A DNA stretch of 64,000 nt from Fimbriimonadales bacterium (lineage in GTDB: Bacteria > Armatimonadota > Fimbriimonadia > Fimbriimonadales > ATM1), in NCBI GenBank assembly GCA_026129745.1, contig JAHCHL010000005.1:62001-126000 (forward strand). The letters are read 5' to 3'. The number at the start of each line of letters is the position of its first letter. Position 1 is the stretch's first letter. A program made the translations under genes and the position numbers. Below are positions 44,302-55,968 of this stretch, one piece after another. The notes below the pieces were generated by a model that worked only from the letters and a program-made list of their open reading frames with translations, was not told where the DNA came from and searched no databases.

Positions 44302-44853
44302 ATGGACGCAAGGGCAGCGCTCCGATACGCAAGAGCACTCCTCGCCGCAGCCCAAAAAGCCGGCGTGATCACAGAGGTCGAACAAGACCTCGAAGCGATC
44401 GTCGCCATCCTCGATGCGAAACCTGAGTTCAAACAAACGCTCGAAAGCCCGAAAGTCACACGAGACAAAAAACTCGCGCTCATCGATCGAATCTTCGCGG
44501 ACCGCGCAAGACCCCTCACAGTCCGACTGCTCCGTCTCCTCGTCGAGAAAAACCGCGAAGACGACTTTGCGCTCATCGCAAAAGAGTACGTCAGACTGAG
44601 AGAAGAAGCAGAAGGAATCTTGCACGTCCACATCTCGTCCGCGGCGCCGCTCTCGCAAGATCAAGTCGACCGCATCGTCAAAAAGATCGAATCGCAAACC
44701 GGAAAGCGAGTCGTCTACGACCTCGATGTAGACCCAACCAAAATCGGCGGCGTAACCGCAAGATACGGTGACAACGTCCTCGATGGAAGCGTCAGCGGCG
44801 CGCTCAGAAGACTCAGAGAAAAACTCTACATCGACGTCCTAAAGCAAGCATAA
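44302..44853 (+). CDS. atpH: F0F1 ATP synthase subunit delta
   Basis: The 183-residue protein has the OSCP/delta layout: helical N-domain ([18 protein letters not shown]) and a C-terminal beta/alpha part with [30 protein letters not shown]. It joins the b stalk to the top of the alpha/beta head. It follows atpF by 1 nt. Confidence 0.94.
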   Translation: MDARAALRYARALLAAAQKAGVITEVEQDLEAIVAILDAKPEFKQTLESPKVTRDKKLALIDRIFADRARPLTVRLLRLLVEKNREDDFALIAKEYVRLREEAEGILHVHISSAAPLSQDQVDRIVKKIESQTGKRVVYDLDVDPTKIGGVTARYGDNVLDGSVSGALRRLREKLYIDVLKQA

Positions 44854-44872
44854 ACGGGAGAATCCAAACAAA

Positions 44873-46432
<1,560 letters not shown>

Positions 46433-46437
46433 TCTAA

Positions 46438-47307
46438 ATGCCCAGCCTCAAGCAACTCCAACAACGCATCAAAAGCGCGAAAAGCATTCGCCAAATTACG
46501 CGCGCGATGAAACTCGTCGCAGCGGCGAGACTCCGACGCGCACAAGATCGAGTGCTCGAAGCAAGGCCATACTCCGACAAAATGCGCGAGCTGATCGCAA
46601 GCCTCGCAGAAGCAGGAGACATGCCCGAACACCCACTCCTCGCGAGAAGACCGATAAACAAATACGGAGTCGTCGTCATAACCGCAGACCGAGGACTTTG
46701 CGGCTCGTTCAACAGCAACCTGTTGAGAAAAGCAGTCGACTTCATCAAAAACACTCCAGGAGATGCGACCGTCATCAGCGTCGGCAAAAAAGCCGAGCAG
46801 TTCTTCGGCAAGCGCGGATACAAAATGGGCGAACACTTCTCAATCCCCACATCCGGACCGACGCATCGCCACGCACAAGAAATCTTCGCATACGCACAAG
46901 AACTCTTCGAAACCGAACAGCTCGACGCAATCTATCTCATCTACAGCAAGTTCTACTCCGCAATAAGGCAGATCCCTGAATCGGTCCAACTGCTCCCAAT
47001 CCAGCCCCCCCAGCGAGAAGACGCCGGCACGAACAAACTCACATCCAAGACCTACTCCTTCGAACCCGGAGCCACCGAACTCCTCGGCCAACTGCTCCCT
47101 CGCTACGCGCTCACCGTTACACAGCAAGGACTCCTCGAATCCACAGCCAGCGAACACGGCGCGCGCATGACCGCAATGACCAGCGCCACCGACAGCGCAG
47201 GCGAAATGATCAGCACCCTCACGCTCCAAGCGAATCGAAGCCGCCAAGCCGCAATCACAAAGGAAATCCTCGAAATCGTCGGCGGAGCCGAAGCGCTCAA
47301 AAGCTAA
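46438..47307 (+). CDS. atpG: F0F1 ATP synthase subunit gamma
   Basis: The 289-residue protein has the two long terminal helices of the rotor shaft (MPSLKQLQQRIKSAKSIRQITRAM at the start; EMISTLTLQANRSRQAAITKEI at the end) and the core block TADRGLCGSFNSN. It is the last atp gene here; atpD and atpC do not follow. A C7 run (47005-47011) encodes Pro-Pro. Confidence 0.96.
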   Translation: MPSLKQLQQRIKSAKSIRQITRAMKLVAAARLRRAQDRVLEARPYSDKMRELIASLAEAGDMPEHPLLARRPINKYGVVVITADRGLCGSFNSNLLRKAVDFIKNTPGDATVISVGKKAEQFFGKRGYKMGEHFSIPTSGPTHRHAQEIFAYAQELFETEQLDAIYLIYSKFYSAIRQIPESVQLLPIQPPQREDAGTNKLTSKTYSFEPGATELLGQLLPRYALTVTQQGLLESTASEHGARMTAMTSATDSAGEMISTLTLQANRSRQAAITKEILEIVGGAEALKS

Positions 47308-47354
47308 CCCACTTGACTCCAAAGGCCCCCATAAGCCTTAATGAACCGACGAAC

Positions 47355-47429
47355 GCGGGAATAGCTCAGTGGTAGAGCATCTCGTTGCCAACGAGAGGGT
47401 CGCGAGTTCGAATCTCGTTTCCCGCTCCA
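47355..47429 (+). tRNA. tRNA-Gly (anticodon GCC), CCA encoded
   Basis: Acceptor GCGGGAA (47355-47361) pairs with TTCCCGC (47419-47425). The anticodon stem TCTCG/CGAGA encloses TTGCCAA (anticodon GCC, 47387-47389). The T-arm has the TTCGAAT loop. The 3' CCA (47427-47429) is encoded. It lies 47 nt after atpG and shares the terminator that follows. Confidence 0.97.
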
Positions 47430-47439
47430 GATTCAATCA

Positions 47440-47466
47440 AATGCCCCGACTCATCGGGGCATTTTT
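47440..47466 (+). terminator. Intrinsic terminator after tRNA-Gly / atp operon
   Basis: AATGCCCCGA (47440-47449) and TCGGGGCATT (47454-47463) form a perfect 10-bp stem with a CTCA loop, followed by TTT. It is the clearest terminator in the window. Confidence 0.9.
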
Positions 47467-47728
47467 CTGAGCTACATCCAACGCTACGTATGGCAGCAAT
47501 GGTTGGTCTGCGCAGCTGTATCGGTTAGTTGCAATCAGCAAGCTTCCCAATTCAGTTCGCCCTGCAAAGCGACTCCATTTTGAAGCGCGAGTACGTTGGA
47601 GTCAAAAGGGTGCTGAGACTGAGTTATTGGATCATTGCGAGTTCCAATTTTGAGAGTTGATTGCACACGCTCCCAGACTCGTCGCTTCCAAATAGTTGAC
47701 CTCCCCCCAACCCACGCGCCCTTAAACC

Positions 47729-49072
47729 GTGGCAAAGAAGAAGCGAAAGCCCCAATGGTTCGAAGTCGGCAAAGACCCCATCCTCAAAGCCCAACTCGAA
47801 CAACAAAGAAAAGAAGAAGAGCACAGACTCAAAATGCTCTTCCTGCCCCTCGGAGCGCAGCGATTCAAAACGCCCGAATTCGTTATTGACAACCTCCTCC
47901 CGAAGGGCTACCTCGCCATCCTCGCAGGCGATCCCAAATCCGGCAAAACCGCCCTCGCAACAGCCATCGCGCTCGCCGTCGCAAACGGAGAACCGTTCGC
48001 CGGACACAAAACTCGCAAGTCCCCAGTTCTCTGGCTCAGTCTCGAAGAAAGCCCTGCCGAACGAGGGGCGCTCCTCGAGAAGCACCTCCAAGGAATCGAC
48101 TCGATCGCCTGCCTCGACGAACATTGCGAACGCATGTTCGGCCCAAACGATAACGAAACTGCGCCCGTCGAATCGAAACTCGACTCCCTTCCGCCAATCT
48201 ACACCTGCTTCGAACCGATCCGAATCGACACCGAACAGGGCATAGAGGACCTCCGATTCTGGGTCCGCGAAACCGGAGCGGCACTCATCGTCGTCGACCC
48301 ACTCCACGCCGCCCACAGCGGACGCTCGCTCCAAGACGGATGGGCCGCACGCAAAACACTCCAACCCCTCAAGCGCTTCTGCGCGCAAATGAAAGTCGCA
48401 TGCATCGTCCTCCATCACTCCGCGACCCGAGGCAGAGAACGCGTCGCAGAAAACGCACAGCTCGCTGCGACCGCCAGCATGTTCATGCTACTAAGCAGCA
48501 GCCCCGCCCCAAAAGACTCCAACGCCAAGCGACGGGTCACCCTCAAGTGCAGCGGTCGCGGCGAATTCTCGAACACAATTTGGCACTTCGCCAGCGATGG
48601 CCCGCTCGACTATCGCAAACTCCCAGCCGAAGTCGCAGAGCCGCCCGTCGACGACTTCCGCCACGAAACGCTCGAAGAAAAAATCCTCGGTGTGCTCTCA
48701 AAGAACGAGGCGATGGCCGCTTCCGAAATCGCAGTCGAAGTCGCAAGCACACCCGGTGCCGTCCGGAACGCCATCATCCGCCTGCGCGGAAAGAAGAAAG
48801 TTCGCCTCGCTTTCATCGGAAGCGGCGCACACTATTACGCCCTGCCCGTCCAAGAGCCACTCCCGGCGCCGATCCCAAACGAAGATAACAGCGGTGATAG
48901 CGGTGACGGCGGTGACGAGAGCGAATCTGAACTCAAATTCGAGTCGCAGATCGAACAAACAACCGAACCCCGGACGCCCTGCCTCAAAGGGCAAGACCGA
49001 ATACCAGTACCCGCCCTGCACCCTCAAGAGGTATCCTTCCCGTCCGCCACATGTCCACCTCGACCTCCATGA
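47729..49072 (+). CDS. RepA-like AAA_25 ATPase with C-terminal winged helix
   Basis: The 447-residue protein starts at GTG. A basic N-terminus is followed by a RecA/RepA-fold ATPase with Walker A GDPKSGKT (residues 67-74), SLEESPAER and Walker B LIVVDPLHAAHSG. A winged-helix segment (EKILGVLSKNEAMAASEIAVEV...GAVRNAIIRL) and a disordered acidic/Pro tail follow. Such ATPases occur in plasmid RepA helicases and phage or mobile-element replication, but this one ends 22 nt inside the tig gene. The tail contains three 9-bp tandem repeats (48891-48917, GCGGTGACG-type). A replication or repair role is possible; the function is unknown. Confidence 0.8.
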   Translation: MAKKKRKPQWFEVGKDPILKAQLEQQRKEEEHRLKMLFLPLGAQRFKTPEFVIDNLLPKGYLAILAGDPKSGKTALATAIALAVANGEPFAGHKTRKSPVLWLSLEESPAERGALLEKHLQGIDSIACLDEHCERMFGPNDNETAPVESKLDSLPPIYTCFEPIRIDTEQGIEDLRFWVRETGAALIVVDPLHAAHSGRSLQDGWAARKTLQPLKRFCAQMKVACIVLHHSATRGRERVAENAQLAATASMFMLLSSSPAPKDSNAKRRVTLKCSGRGEFSNTIWHFASDGPLDYRKLPAEVAEPPVDDFRHETLEEKILGVLSKNEAMAASEIAVEVASTPGAVRNAIIRLRGKKKVRLAFIGSGAHYYALPVQEPLPAPIPNEDNSGDSGDGGDESESELKFESQIEQTTEPRTPCLKGQDRIPVPALHPQEVSFPSATCPPRPP

Positions 49073-50358
49073 ACATCGAACGCGAAGACCTCAATCCATG
49101 CACGGTCCTTCTCAAAGTGAAGTGCGCCCCAGAACAGGTGGCGGCGGGTTTCGCGACGGCCTATAAAAAAGCCGCGAAGAGAATCAAAGTCCCTGGCTTT
49201 CGCCCAGGAACCGCCCCAGCGCACCTCGTGCGCCAATACGTCGACCCAGATTGGGTCAAGGAAGTGGCGGCAGAAGAAATTGTGAAAGCGGCCTATACGG
49301 ACGCGGTCAAAGACCAAAACCTGCAGCCGCACGCCGCGCCAAGAATCGAGATCACCAAGTACGAAGGCGAAGAAGGCGAGCTGGAGTTTTCAGCGAAAGT
49401 GCCTCTCCCGCCGCAAATCGAACTGGGGCCGCTCGAAGGCATCGAAGTGACCCGCTTCAAAGTCGACGTTTCCGACGAAGAGGTCGAGCACGGAATCCAG
49501 GAGCTGAGGGAAGGGAAGGCGACCCGAAAAACGGTCGAATCTCGCGGAGCGCAAGAAGGCGACTTCGCAGTCGTCAACATCAAGGTCGACGGGGATGAAG
49601 GAGAAGGCCGAAACTTCATGACCGTCGTCGGACAAACGTTCCCGCAGCTCGACCAAACGCTAACCGGCATGGACCTCGACGCGATCAAGCACGCCGACTT
49701 ACAGTTCCCGGACAACTTCCAGGAAGCCGACTGGGCAGGGAAGCTGCTCAGTTGCCAAGTTAGGCTTCGCTCGCTCTCCGCCCCAGTACTGCCGGAACTC
49801 ACCGATGAGTTCGCCCAACAATTCAATACCGAATCGCTCGAAGACCTAAGGGAAAGAGTCCGAGAGGGGATCCGCGACGCCAAAGAGCGCCACGCCGACA
49901 GCTACGTGCATGAACAGATCCTCGCAGCCCTGCTCCAGTCCTCGACGATCCACGCCCCAGATCCGATGATCGAGGGAGTCTTTGAAGCCAGAATGCGCGA
50001 CCTCGCTAAGGCCGCCGCCGATGCCGGCGTCACCATCGCCGAAGTCGCGAAGCAAAGCAACATGACCGAAGAAGAGCTGGCACAAAGGATTATGGAGGAC
50101 GCCACGGCAGAAGTCCACCGTGCCTTGATCCTGACCGAAATCTTCGGCAAGCTCGAAATGAAAATCGACAAAGCTGACCTGATGGAGCAGGTCCGCGACA
50201 TTGCCCGCCATGAAGGCATCGCACCAGAACAGGCCTGGGCGGCGATTCGAGGAGCAGGCCGAACAGACGAACTGCACTTCAGGGCGCTTCGAAAGAAGGT
50301 CTTGGAGCACCTGGCAGAAAAAGCCAAGGTCAAAATTGTCGATCCGCCGACCGAATAA
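49051..50358 (+). CDS. tig: Trigger factor chaperone
   Basis: The 435-residue protein has the ribosome-docking domain with the GFRPGTAP signature near residue 50, a diverged PPIase (FKBP-like) middle domain, and the helical C-terminal substrate cradle from about residue 245. It meets nascent chains at the ribosome exit tunnel. Start at 49051 overlaps the AAA gene by 22 nt; Met7 (49069) would avoid most of the overlap. The order tig-clpP-clpX is classical. Confidence 0.93.
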   Translation: MSTSTSMNIEREDLNPCTVLLKVKCAPEQVAAGFATAYKKAAKRIKVPGFRPGTAPAHLVRQYVDPDWVKEVAAEEIVKAAYTDAVKDQNLQPHAAPRIEITKYEGEEGELEFSAKVPLPPQIELGPLEGIEVTRFKVDVSDEEVEHGIQELREGKATRKTVESRGAQEGDFAVVNIKVDGDEGEGRNFMTVVGQTFPQLDQTLTGMDLDAIKHADLQFPDNFQEADWAGKLLSCQVRLRSLSAPVLPELTDEFAQQFNTESLEDLRERVREGIRDAKERHADSYVHEQILAALLQSSTIHAPDPMIEGVFEARMRDLAKAAADAGVTIAEVAKQSNMTEEELAQRIMEDATAEVHRALILTEIFGKLEMKIDKADLMEQVRDIARHEGIAPEQAWAAIRGAGRTDELHFRALRKKVLEHLAEKAKVKIVDPPTE

Positions 50359-50427
50359 GCCCGAAGGAACGGGCAAAACGTCGCCGATAATAGAGATGCC
50401 TCTACAGTTCAAATAAAGGAAGTGTGA

Positions 50428-51030
50428 ATGGGAGTCCCTTGGGTAATCGAACAGACAGCGCGCGGAGAACGGTCCTACGACCTCTACTCGAGGCTGCTCA
50501 AAGACCGGATCATCTTCTTAGGAACCCCGGTCGACGATTATTACGCCAATTTGATCGTGGCACAGATCTTGTATCTGTGGAAAGAGGATCCGGATAAAGA
50601 TATCGAGTTGTATATCAACTCACCCGGAGGATCGGTAAGCGCAGGCCTCGCGATCTACGACACGATGCAGTTCGTAACCTGCGACGTTGCGACAACGTGC
50701 ATCGGCCAAGCCGCGAGCATGGGTGCGCTATTGCTCGCCGGAGGAACGTCTGGAAAGCGATACTGCCTCGAGCATGCGCGGGTGATGATTCACCAAGTCA
50801 GCGCAGGCTTCCAAGGCACAGGAACCGACATCCAGATCCAAGCGGAAGAAATCCTTCGCTACAAGCGTACACTGAATGAGATACTGGCCAAACACACGGG
50901 CCAGCCTATCGAAAAAGTGACGCAAGACTGCGAACGGGATTACTTCATGAGCGCAGAGCAAGCGAAAGAGTATGGACTCGTGGACAGCGTGCTTTCGAGT
51001 CCGAGGACTGAGAAACCAAAGAAATCATGA
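50428..51030 (+). CDS. clpP: ATP-dependent Clp protease proteolytic subunit
   Basis: The 200-residue serine peptidase has the catalytic triad Ser97 ([10 protein letters not shown]), His122 (VMIHQ) and Asp171 (CERDYF). [19 protein letters not shown] is the family block. It forms the tetradecameric chamber fed by ClpX. AAAGGAAG precedes the ATG. It overlaps clpX by ATGA. Confidence 0.97.
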   Translation: MGVPWVIEQTARGERSYDLYSRLLKDRIIFLGTPVDDYYANLIVAQILYLWKEDPDKDIELYINSPGGSVSAGLAIYDTMQFVTCDVATTCIGQAASMGALLLAGGTSGKRYCLEHARVMIHQVSAGFQGTGTDIQIQAEEILRYKRTLNEILAKHTGQPIEKVTQDCERDYFMSAEQAKEYGLVDSVLSSPRTEKPKKS

Positions 51031-52307
51031 GCAGAACGGGAATGGAGCTTCGAGACAAATGTGCGCTGTGCGGCAAACCGAAAGCGCAAGTCAAACGACT
51101 CATCGTCGGGCTGTATGGCGGCGTATGCCAAGAGTGCATCGATCTCTGCACCGAAATCCTTCGAGGTGGCGCGACGGAAGAACCGGTCGCAAAAACCACC
51201 GAAAAACCAAGCTCGAATGCAATTCCAACTCCGAAAGAAATCGTGGGCTACTTAGACCAATACGTAGTCGGTCAAGACTCCGCAAAGCGCGCGCTAAGCG
51301 TCGCTGTTTACAACCATTACAAAAGAGTCAATTCCGCCCACCGACAAGACGACGTCGACCTTCAAAAGAGCAACATTCTGCTGATCGGTCCCACAGGCAG
51401 CGGCAAAACGCTGCTCGCTCAAACCCTTGCAAGAATTCTTAATGTGCCGTTCGCAATCGCGGACGCAACAAGCCTGACGGAGGCTGGGTACGTCGGAGAG
51501 GACGTCGAGAACATCCTTCTTAAACTCTATCAAGCGGCAGATTCCGGCGAGTTCGGCAGCAATCCGTTGCAAGCCGCACAGCGAGGAATCATCTACGTTG
51601 ACGAAATCGACAAAATCGCTCGCAAGTCGGACAACCCAAGCATCACGCGAGACGTAAGCGGCGAAGGTGTTCAGCAAGCGCTGCTTAAAATTCTCGAAGG
51701 AACAATCGCAAATGTTCCGCCAGGTGGCGGAAGAAAGCATCCGCATCAAGAATACATTCAGCTCGACACGAGCAACATTCTCTTCATTTGCGGAGGAGCC
51801 TTCGAAGGCCTCGATGAAATGATTCTTCGCCGCCAGCGCGAAACGCAAATGGGCTTCAGAACAAAGCCGCAATCCAAAAAGGACCGCCAAAAAGACATCC
51901 TAAGAGAAGTCCTTCCGGAAGACTTGTTGCAATTCGGTTTGATCCCAGAATTCATCGGAAGATTGCCGGTAGTTTCGACACTCGAAGCGTTGGATGAAGA
52001 GACCCTCGTAAGAATCTTGACGGAACCGAGAAACTCGTTGGTCAGGCAGTTCCAGAAACTTTTTGCGATGGATGGCGTAGACCTCGAATTCGAAGACGGC
52101 GCATTGAAAGAGATCGCCCACGAAGCGCTCAAGCGCGGTACGGGAGCACGAGCCTTGCGAGGAATCATCGAAGCGATCATGCTCGATGTAATGTTCGAAG
52201 TCCCAAGCAGGCCGGAATCGATTGAAAGAGTGATCGTTCCAAAGAACGTGCTCTCAAAGGGTGTCGAACCCATCATCGTCGTATCAGAAGAGCGTCAAGC
52301 GAGCTGA
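51027..52307 (+). CDS. clpX: ATP-dependent Clp protease ATP-binding subunit ClpX
   Basis: The 426-residue AAA+ unfoldase has an N-terminal zinc-binding domain (Cys12, Cys15, Cys34, Cys37), Walker [13 protein letters not shown] near residue 120, Walker [12 protein letters not shown], and the ClpX pore and sensor regions ([35 protein letters not shown]). It delivers substrates to ClpP. Its start overlaps clpP by 4 nt. Confidence 0.97.
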   Translation: MSRTGMELRDKCALCGKPKAQVKRLIVGLYGGVCQECIDLCTEILRGGATEEPVAKTTEKPSSNAIPTPKEIVGYLDQYVVGQDSAKRALSVAVYNHYKRVNSAHRQDDVDLQKSNILLIGPTGSGKTLLAQTLARILNVPFAIADATSLTEAGYVGEDVENILLKLYQAADSGEFGSNPLQAAQRGIIYVDEIDKIARKSDNPSITRDVSGEGVQQALLKILEGTIANVPPGGGRKHPHQEYIQLDTSNILFICGGAFEGLDEMILRRQRETQMGFRTKPQSKKDRQKDILREVLPEDLLQFGLIPEFIGRLPVVSTLEALDEETLVRILTEPRNSLVRQFQKLFAMDGVDLEFEDGALKEIAHEALKRGTGARALRGIIEAIMLDVMFEVPSRPESIERVIVPKNVLSKGVEPIIVVSEERQAS

Positions 52308-52355
52308 TACCCGCAAAGAGGGCACTTTACGGTCAGCTTCCGCGTCTATAGGTGC

Positions 52356-53036
52356 GTGGAGTCGCCCCAATCCAGCCGCAGGACCTTCGAGGCAAATCTT
52401 GCCGACCTCAAGTCCTTGGTCGTCGAGATGGGCTCGCGCGCCGAGCGAATGCTTGGAAGCGCAGTCCTTGCGGTGGTCAACGAAGATGAAACTCTGGCAA
52501 GAGAAGTCATTGACTCGGATTCTGTGCTGGATCGCCTCGAGCTGGAAATACAATCGACTTGCATGGTCATCATTGCTCGCGACTCCCCCGTCGCAACCGA
52601 TGTCAGAACCATTGGCGCAGTCATGTCGATTTCCAGCGAACTCGAGCGAATTGGCGATGATGCGGTTAGCATCGCTAAAAAAGCGATTTCAATGCCAGGA
52701 GAGTTTCCGCGGGACTACAGAGAAGATCTTATCGAGCTAAGCGAAAAGTCTCGAGCGATGCTGCTCAATGTGCTCTCAGCATTCACAAAAGACGACCTGG
52801 AAAGCCTCGACTCCGTCATAGCAGCCGATGCCGAAGTCGATGCGATTTGGAAGCGAATCCGGCGAAGAATCAAGGACCAGATTCGAGCAAATCCAGATTT
52901 CCTCGACACGGGATTCAAGGTGATCCAAGCAAGCCATCATCTTGAGTACGCCAGCGATCATGTCGTTTCGATCGCAGAGCGATTGGAGTTTCTGCGCACC
53001 GGAAACCTCGTAAGATTCAGTCGCGCTCAATACTGA
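52356..53036 (+). CDS. phoU: PhoU-type phosphate-signalling protein
   Basis: The 226-residue protein has two PhoU helical bundles, each with the metal-binding ExxxD pattern (SSELERIGDDAVSIAKKA and SHHLEYASDHVVSIAERL). PhoU restrains PhoR signalling when phosphate is ample. The start is GTG. No pst or phoBR genes lie in the window. It starts 48 nt after clpX and converges on the CNNM gene with a 20-nt overlap. Confidence 0.9.
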   Translation: MESPQSSRRTFEANLADLKSLVVEMGSRAERMLGSAVLAVVNEDETLAREVIDSDSVLDRLELEIQSTCMVIIARDSPVATDVRTIGAVMSISSELERIGDDAVSIAKKAISMPGEFPRDYREDLIELSEKSRAMLLNVLSAFTKDDLESLDSVIAADAEVDAIWKRIRRRIKDQIRANPDFLDTGFKVIQASHHLEYASDHVVSIAERLEFLRTGNLVRFSRAQY

Positions 53037-54333
53037 TTTCAGCAACGGAATCCGGCTTGGCGGGAATCAAGCTGACGCGAGTTATCCTTGACCTTGTCAT
53101 GTTGTCGACTCTCAGCGTACCAAGCGGTGTTTCAATCGAATCGCCAAGCTTTGGCGTTCGCTCCAGCGCGTCGACGATGATCGTCGAAATCGTTTCCCTT
53201 TCAAGAGGGTTGTCTTCAGTGCCGAGGAAGTCCACAAGTTCATCCGTCCGAACGTCTCCACGCATCACGATTCTGCCGTCCGATCTCTGCTCTATTCGGG
53301 GTTGCGCTCTTTCAATCTGATCGTCAAGCTCGCCGAAAACCTCCTCGACGATATCCTCGAGCGTGAGGATTCCGCTTGTGCCGCCGTGTTCATCTCGAAC
53401 GACGATCATTTGGGTCGCTTTCTCTCGCATGATGTCGATGATTCTTTCAAGCGAAACGTTTGGAGGGATAAACACTGCCGGTCTCACGACAGACCTAAGC
53501 GAAACAGCTTTGCCGGTAACAAACTTCATTGCATCCTGAATGTAGAGTATTCCTACGACTTCATCGAGATCGACTCCTTCGACGGCGAGCAGGCGGGTAT
53601 GAGGCTGCTTGCAGATCACGTCTGCAGCTTGATCCATGTTCGAGTTCACATCGATCCATGAGACGTCGACTCTCGGAATCATTACGTCATCTGCCTGGAG
53701 GTCTGCCAAGCGAAGCGCCTTGGTCACCATCCGTGCATGAGTTTCTGCAAACTCACCGGCAGACTGGCTTTCGCGAACCAACGCTGCATACTCTTCACGT
53801 GCTATGAACTCGCGTCTGTGCTTTCTAATGTCGATGCCGAACGGTCTGAGAACCAAGAAGCCAGCGAACTCAAGCAAGAAAGTCAGTGGGCGCAAAATGA
53901 TCAACGTGGCTTTCAGTGGAAAGATCAGGATCAATAGCGCTCTATCAGCGTCACGAATAATGAGGTACTTGGGAACAAGTTCGCCCAATACCACAAGTGC
54001 AAAAGTGACGCTAAGAAACGCAATGGCAGTTGCTATAACGTGCAAACCAACACCGTCAAAGAACGGGGTCAGTTTCTGTGCGAGGAACGACTCACCTATT
54101 GCGCCAAGGCCAATGCCGGCCATAGTGATTGCAAGCTGAATTCCTGCAATGTACGCCGGCATCTTGTCGAGCGCCAAGACCGCCGAGTTGGCGGCGCGGT
54201 TTCCCCTGGAAGCCAGGCCAGCGATTCTGCTCCGGCGCGCACCAACGAGCGCATACTCAGACGCGACGAAAAAGGCATTGATTGCAATGAGCGACGCGAT
54301 TGCGATCCAGCGCCAACTGTCGCTATCCATCAT
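53017..54333 (-). CDS. CNNM/CorC-type membrane protein with CBS pair
   Basis: The 438-residue protein has a DUF21 membrane domain with three to four helices (residues 1-190; NAFFVASEYALVGARRSRI, VVLGELVPKYL), a CBS pair (about 210-330; MIPRVDVSWIDV, ILTLEDIVEEVFGE) and a CorC_HlyC domain at the C-terminus. Such proteins act in magnesium or cobalt efflux; the older name hemolysin C family is misleading. Met2 is an equally good start. Confidence 0.9.
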   Translation of the reverse strand: MMDSDSWRWIAIASLIAINAFFVASEYALVGARRSRIAGLASRGNRAANSAVLALDKMPAYIAGIQLAITMAGIGLGAIGESFLAQKLTPFFDGVGLHVIATAIAFLSVTFALVVLGELVPKYLIIRDADRALLILIFPLKATLIILRPLTFLLEFAGFLVLRPFGIDIRKHRREFIAREEYAALVRESQSAGEFAETHARMVTKALRLADLQADDVMIPRVDVSWIDVNSNMDQAADVICKQPHTRLLAVEGVDLDEVVGILYIQDAMKFVTGKAVSLRSVVRPAVFIPPNVSLERIIDIMREKATQMIVVRDEHGGTSGILTLEDIVEEVFGELDDQIERAQPRIEQRSDGRIVMRGDVRTDELVDFLGTEDNPLERETISTIIVDALERTPKLGDSIETPLGTLRVDNMTRSRITRVSLIPAKPDSVAEISIERD

Positions 54334-54353
54334 GAAGGCACACAGTCGAGCTG

Positions 54354-55427
54354 TTACGCTTCGGCATCGACAGGCTCCTCCTTACCTGAAATGCTGCTCT
54401 TATAAAGCGCGTCGAAAACAGCATTAAGAATCATGCCCTGTTCTCCTGGAACAGGTGAAGGCTTTCCTTCAAGAATCGCATCAACGAAGGCCACAACTTC
54501 CTCTGTATGCATCGATTTGACTTGCGGTATGTTCGCGGGAGTCATGTCGAAAAGTTGCTTATCTCTCTCTGTGTAAATCGAAACAGGCTTTGCGTTTCCT
54601 CCGGATAAATCGATGAACGCGCCAGACTCGTCGCCAAACAGCTGGCTCGTCCACGTTTCCTTTTCTAAGTTCGCCATGAAGCTCGACTCCAAGGATACCG
54701 TTGCGCCGCCTTCGAACCGGATTAACCCAACCGCGAAGTCTTCGACTGTAAACTTGTCTCGATCATAGTCGCCCCACGCGTTCCAGTACTTTGGATTGCG
54801 ACCCATTGCTTGATAAGTCTTTCCACTCACGCTAACGGGCTTTGGATAACCCATCAGAAATAACGTGAAGTCCAGAATGTGAACGCCGATGTCAATGAGC
54901 GGACCGCCGCCTTGTTGCTCTTTGTCGATGAAGACTCCCCATCCAGGGACTCCTCTCCTTCGAAGCGCCTGCGCACGCGTAATAGATGTTTCCCATTGCA
55001 CCGCTGTCGATGTACTTCTTCATGGTGCGCGCGATTCCAGAGAATCTCCACTGTAACGCGATCTGCAAGAATCTTTCCGCTTTGCCTTTGTGCTTGAATC
55101 ATTTCGCGGCACTCAGGCGTTCATCGCCATCGGCTTCTCACAGAGAACGTGCTTGCCGCAGATCAGTGCGTCAATAGTAGGTTGCTTATGATGAGCGTTT
55201 GGCGTCGCGATACTGACTGCATCGATTTCTTTGATTGCAAGCAACTCACGGTAATCCGAAAACACCTGCGCAACATCGAATTTGTCTGCAGCTTGCTTTG
55301 CGGTTTCAAGATTCGTGTCTGCAATTGCCACAATCTGGCAGCGGTCAGGCATCGATGCGTATCCAGGCATGTGGCAACCTTGCGCAATTCCACCGCTTCC
55401 AATGATGCCGATCTTAAGCTTGCTCAT
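54354..55427 (-). pseudogene. GFO/IDH/MocA-family oxidoreductase, three frameshifts
   Basis: The N-terminal part (55427-55116) begins KIGIIGSGGIAQGCHMPGY, a dinucleotide-binding Rossmann motif, and reaches HVLCEKPMAMNA before a TGA (55113-55115). The family then continues in the next frame (ECREMIQAQRQSGKIL), shifts again near 55066 (QIALQWRFSGIARTMKKYI) and returns to the first frame near 54978 (RAQALRRRGVPGW). From there it is intact to the stop at 54354. Each step equals one extra base, net three, so the frame is restored. Either the gene is recently broken or the assembly has three errors within 140 bp. The protein would be about 355 residues. Confidence 0.88.
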
Positions 55428-55482
55428 GTTCCGGATGTTTTCAGGAATGCAATCAAGCGGCTGTTGTTGCCCAAAGCTGAAG

Positions 55483-55968
55483 CTACATGGGCGTCGCAGC
55501 GCCTATAGCGGGCTGTTCTATAACCGCATCCACGCGACCGCTACAGTAGGCAATCGCATAACCAAACGGCTTGATCGCAACGGGATCTTTGAGAAGCCAG
55601 GTTCGATCTGCGTCTCGAATCTCCTCGAGCTTCTTGCCTGCGATGCCCTGGTTGTAATGGATCAAGGTCTTACCGTTGTGACTGACCCACAGTTCTTCAA
55701 ACCCGCTGATATGCCCGAATTCGGGTCTTAGCGTGTCGCGCAGTCTAAAACTGTCTGCACCTTCAGGAAACGTCCCATGTTTTTCGACGTACTTGAGAAT
55801 GACTTCGGCGGCAGCCACAAGCCGTGACTTCGCACCGTCGATTCCTTGGTCGGTAATCGGGTCTTGCTTGAGGGTCTGCCCTGGTGGCGTCTTCTTCTCA
55901 GGTTTGGCATCGCCGCATCCTACGGCAAGAATCGAACTCAAGGCCAGAAGGAGAAGTAGGTATTTCAT
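55483..55968 (-). CDS. Lipoprotein of unknown function
   Basis: The 161-residue protein has a signal peptide with lipobox AVGC (Cys18), a Lys/Pro linker, and a globular part with GIDGAKSRLVAAAEVILKYVEKHGTFPEG and FGYAIAYCSGRVDAVIEQP. The LKYVEKHGTFPEG stretch recalls the helix-loop of pseudopilin-like proteins. It overlaps terC by ATGA, so it is cotranslated with it. Confidence 0.65.
   Translation of the reverse strand: MKYLLLLLALSSILAVGCGDAKPEKKTPPGQTLKQDPITDQGIDGAKSRLVAAAEVILKYVEKHGTFPEGADSFRLRDTLRPEFGHISGFEELWVSHNGKTLIHYNQGIAGKKLEEIRDADRTWLLKDPVAIKPFGYAIAYCSGRVDAVIEQPAIGAATPM

Noticed and set aside
47430..47728. Attachment site or genomic island at tRNA-Gly
   Set aside because: I see no integrase and no repeat of the tRNA 3' end downstream, and the following gene overlaps tig, so an island is not supported.
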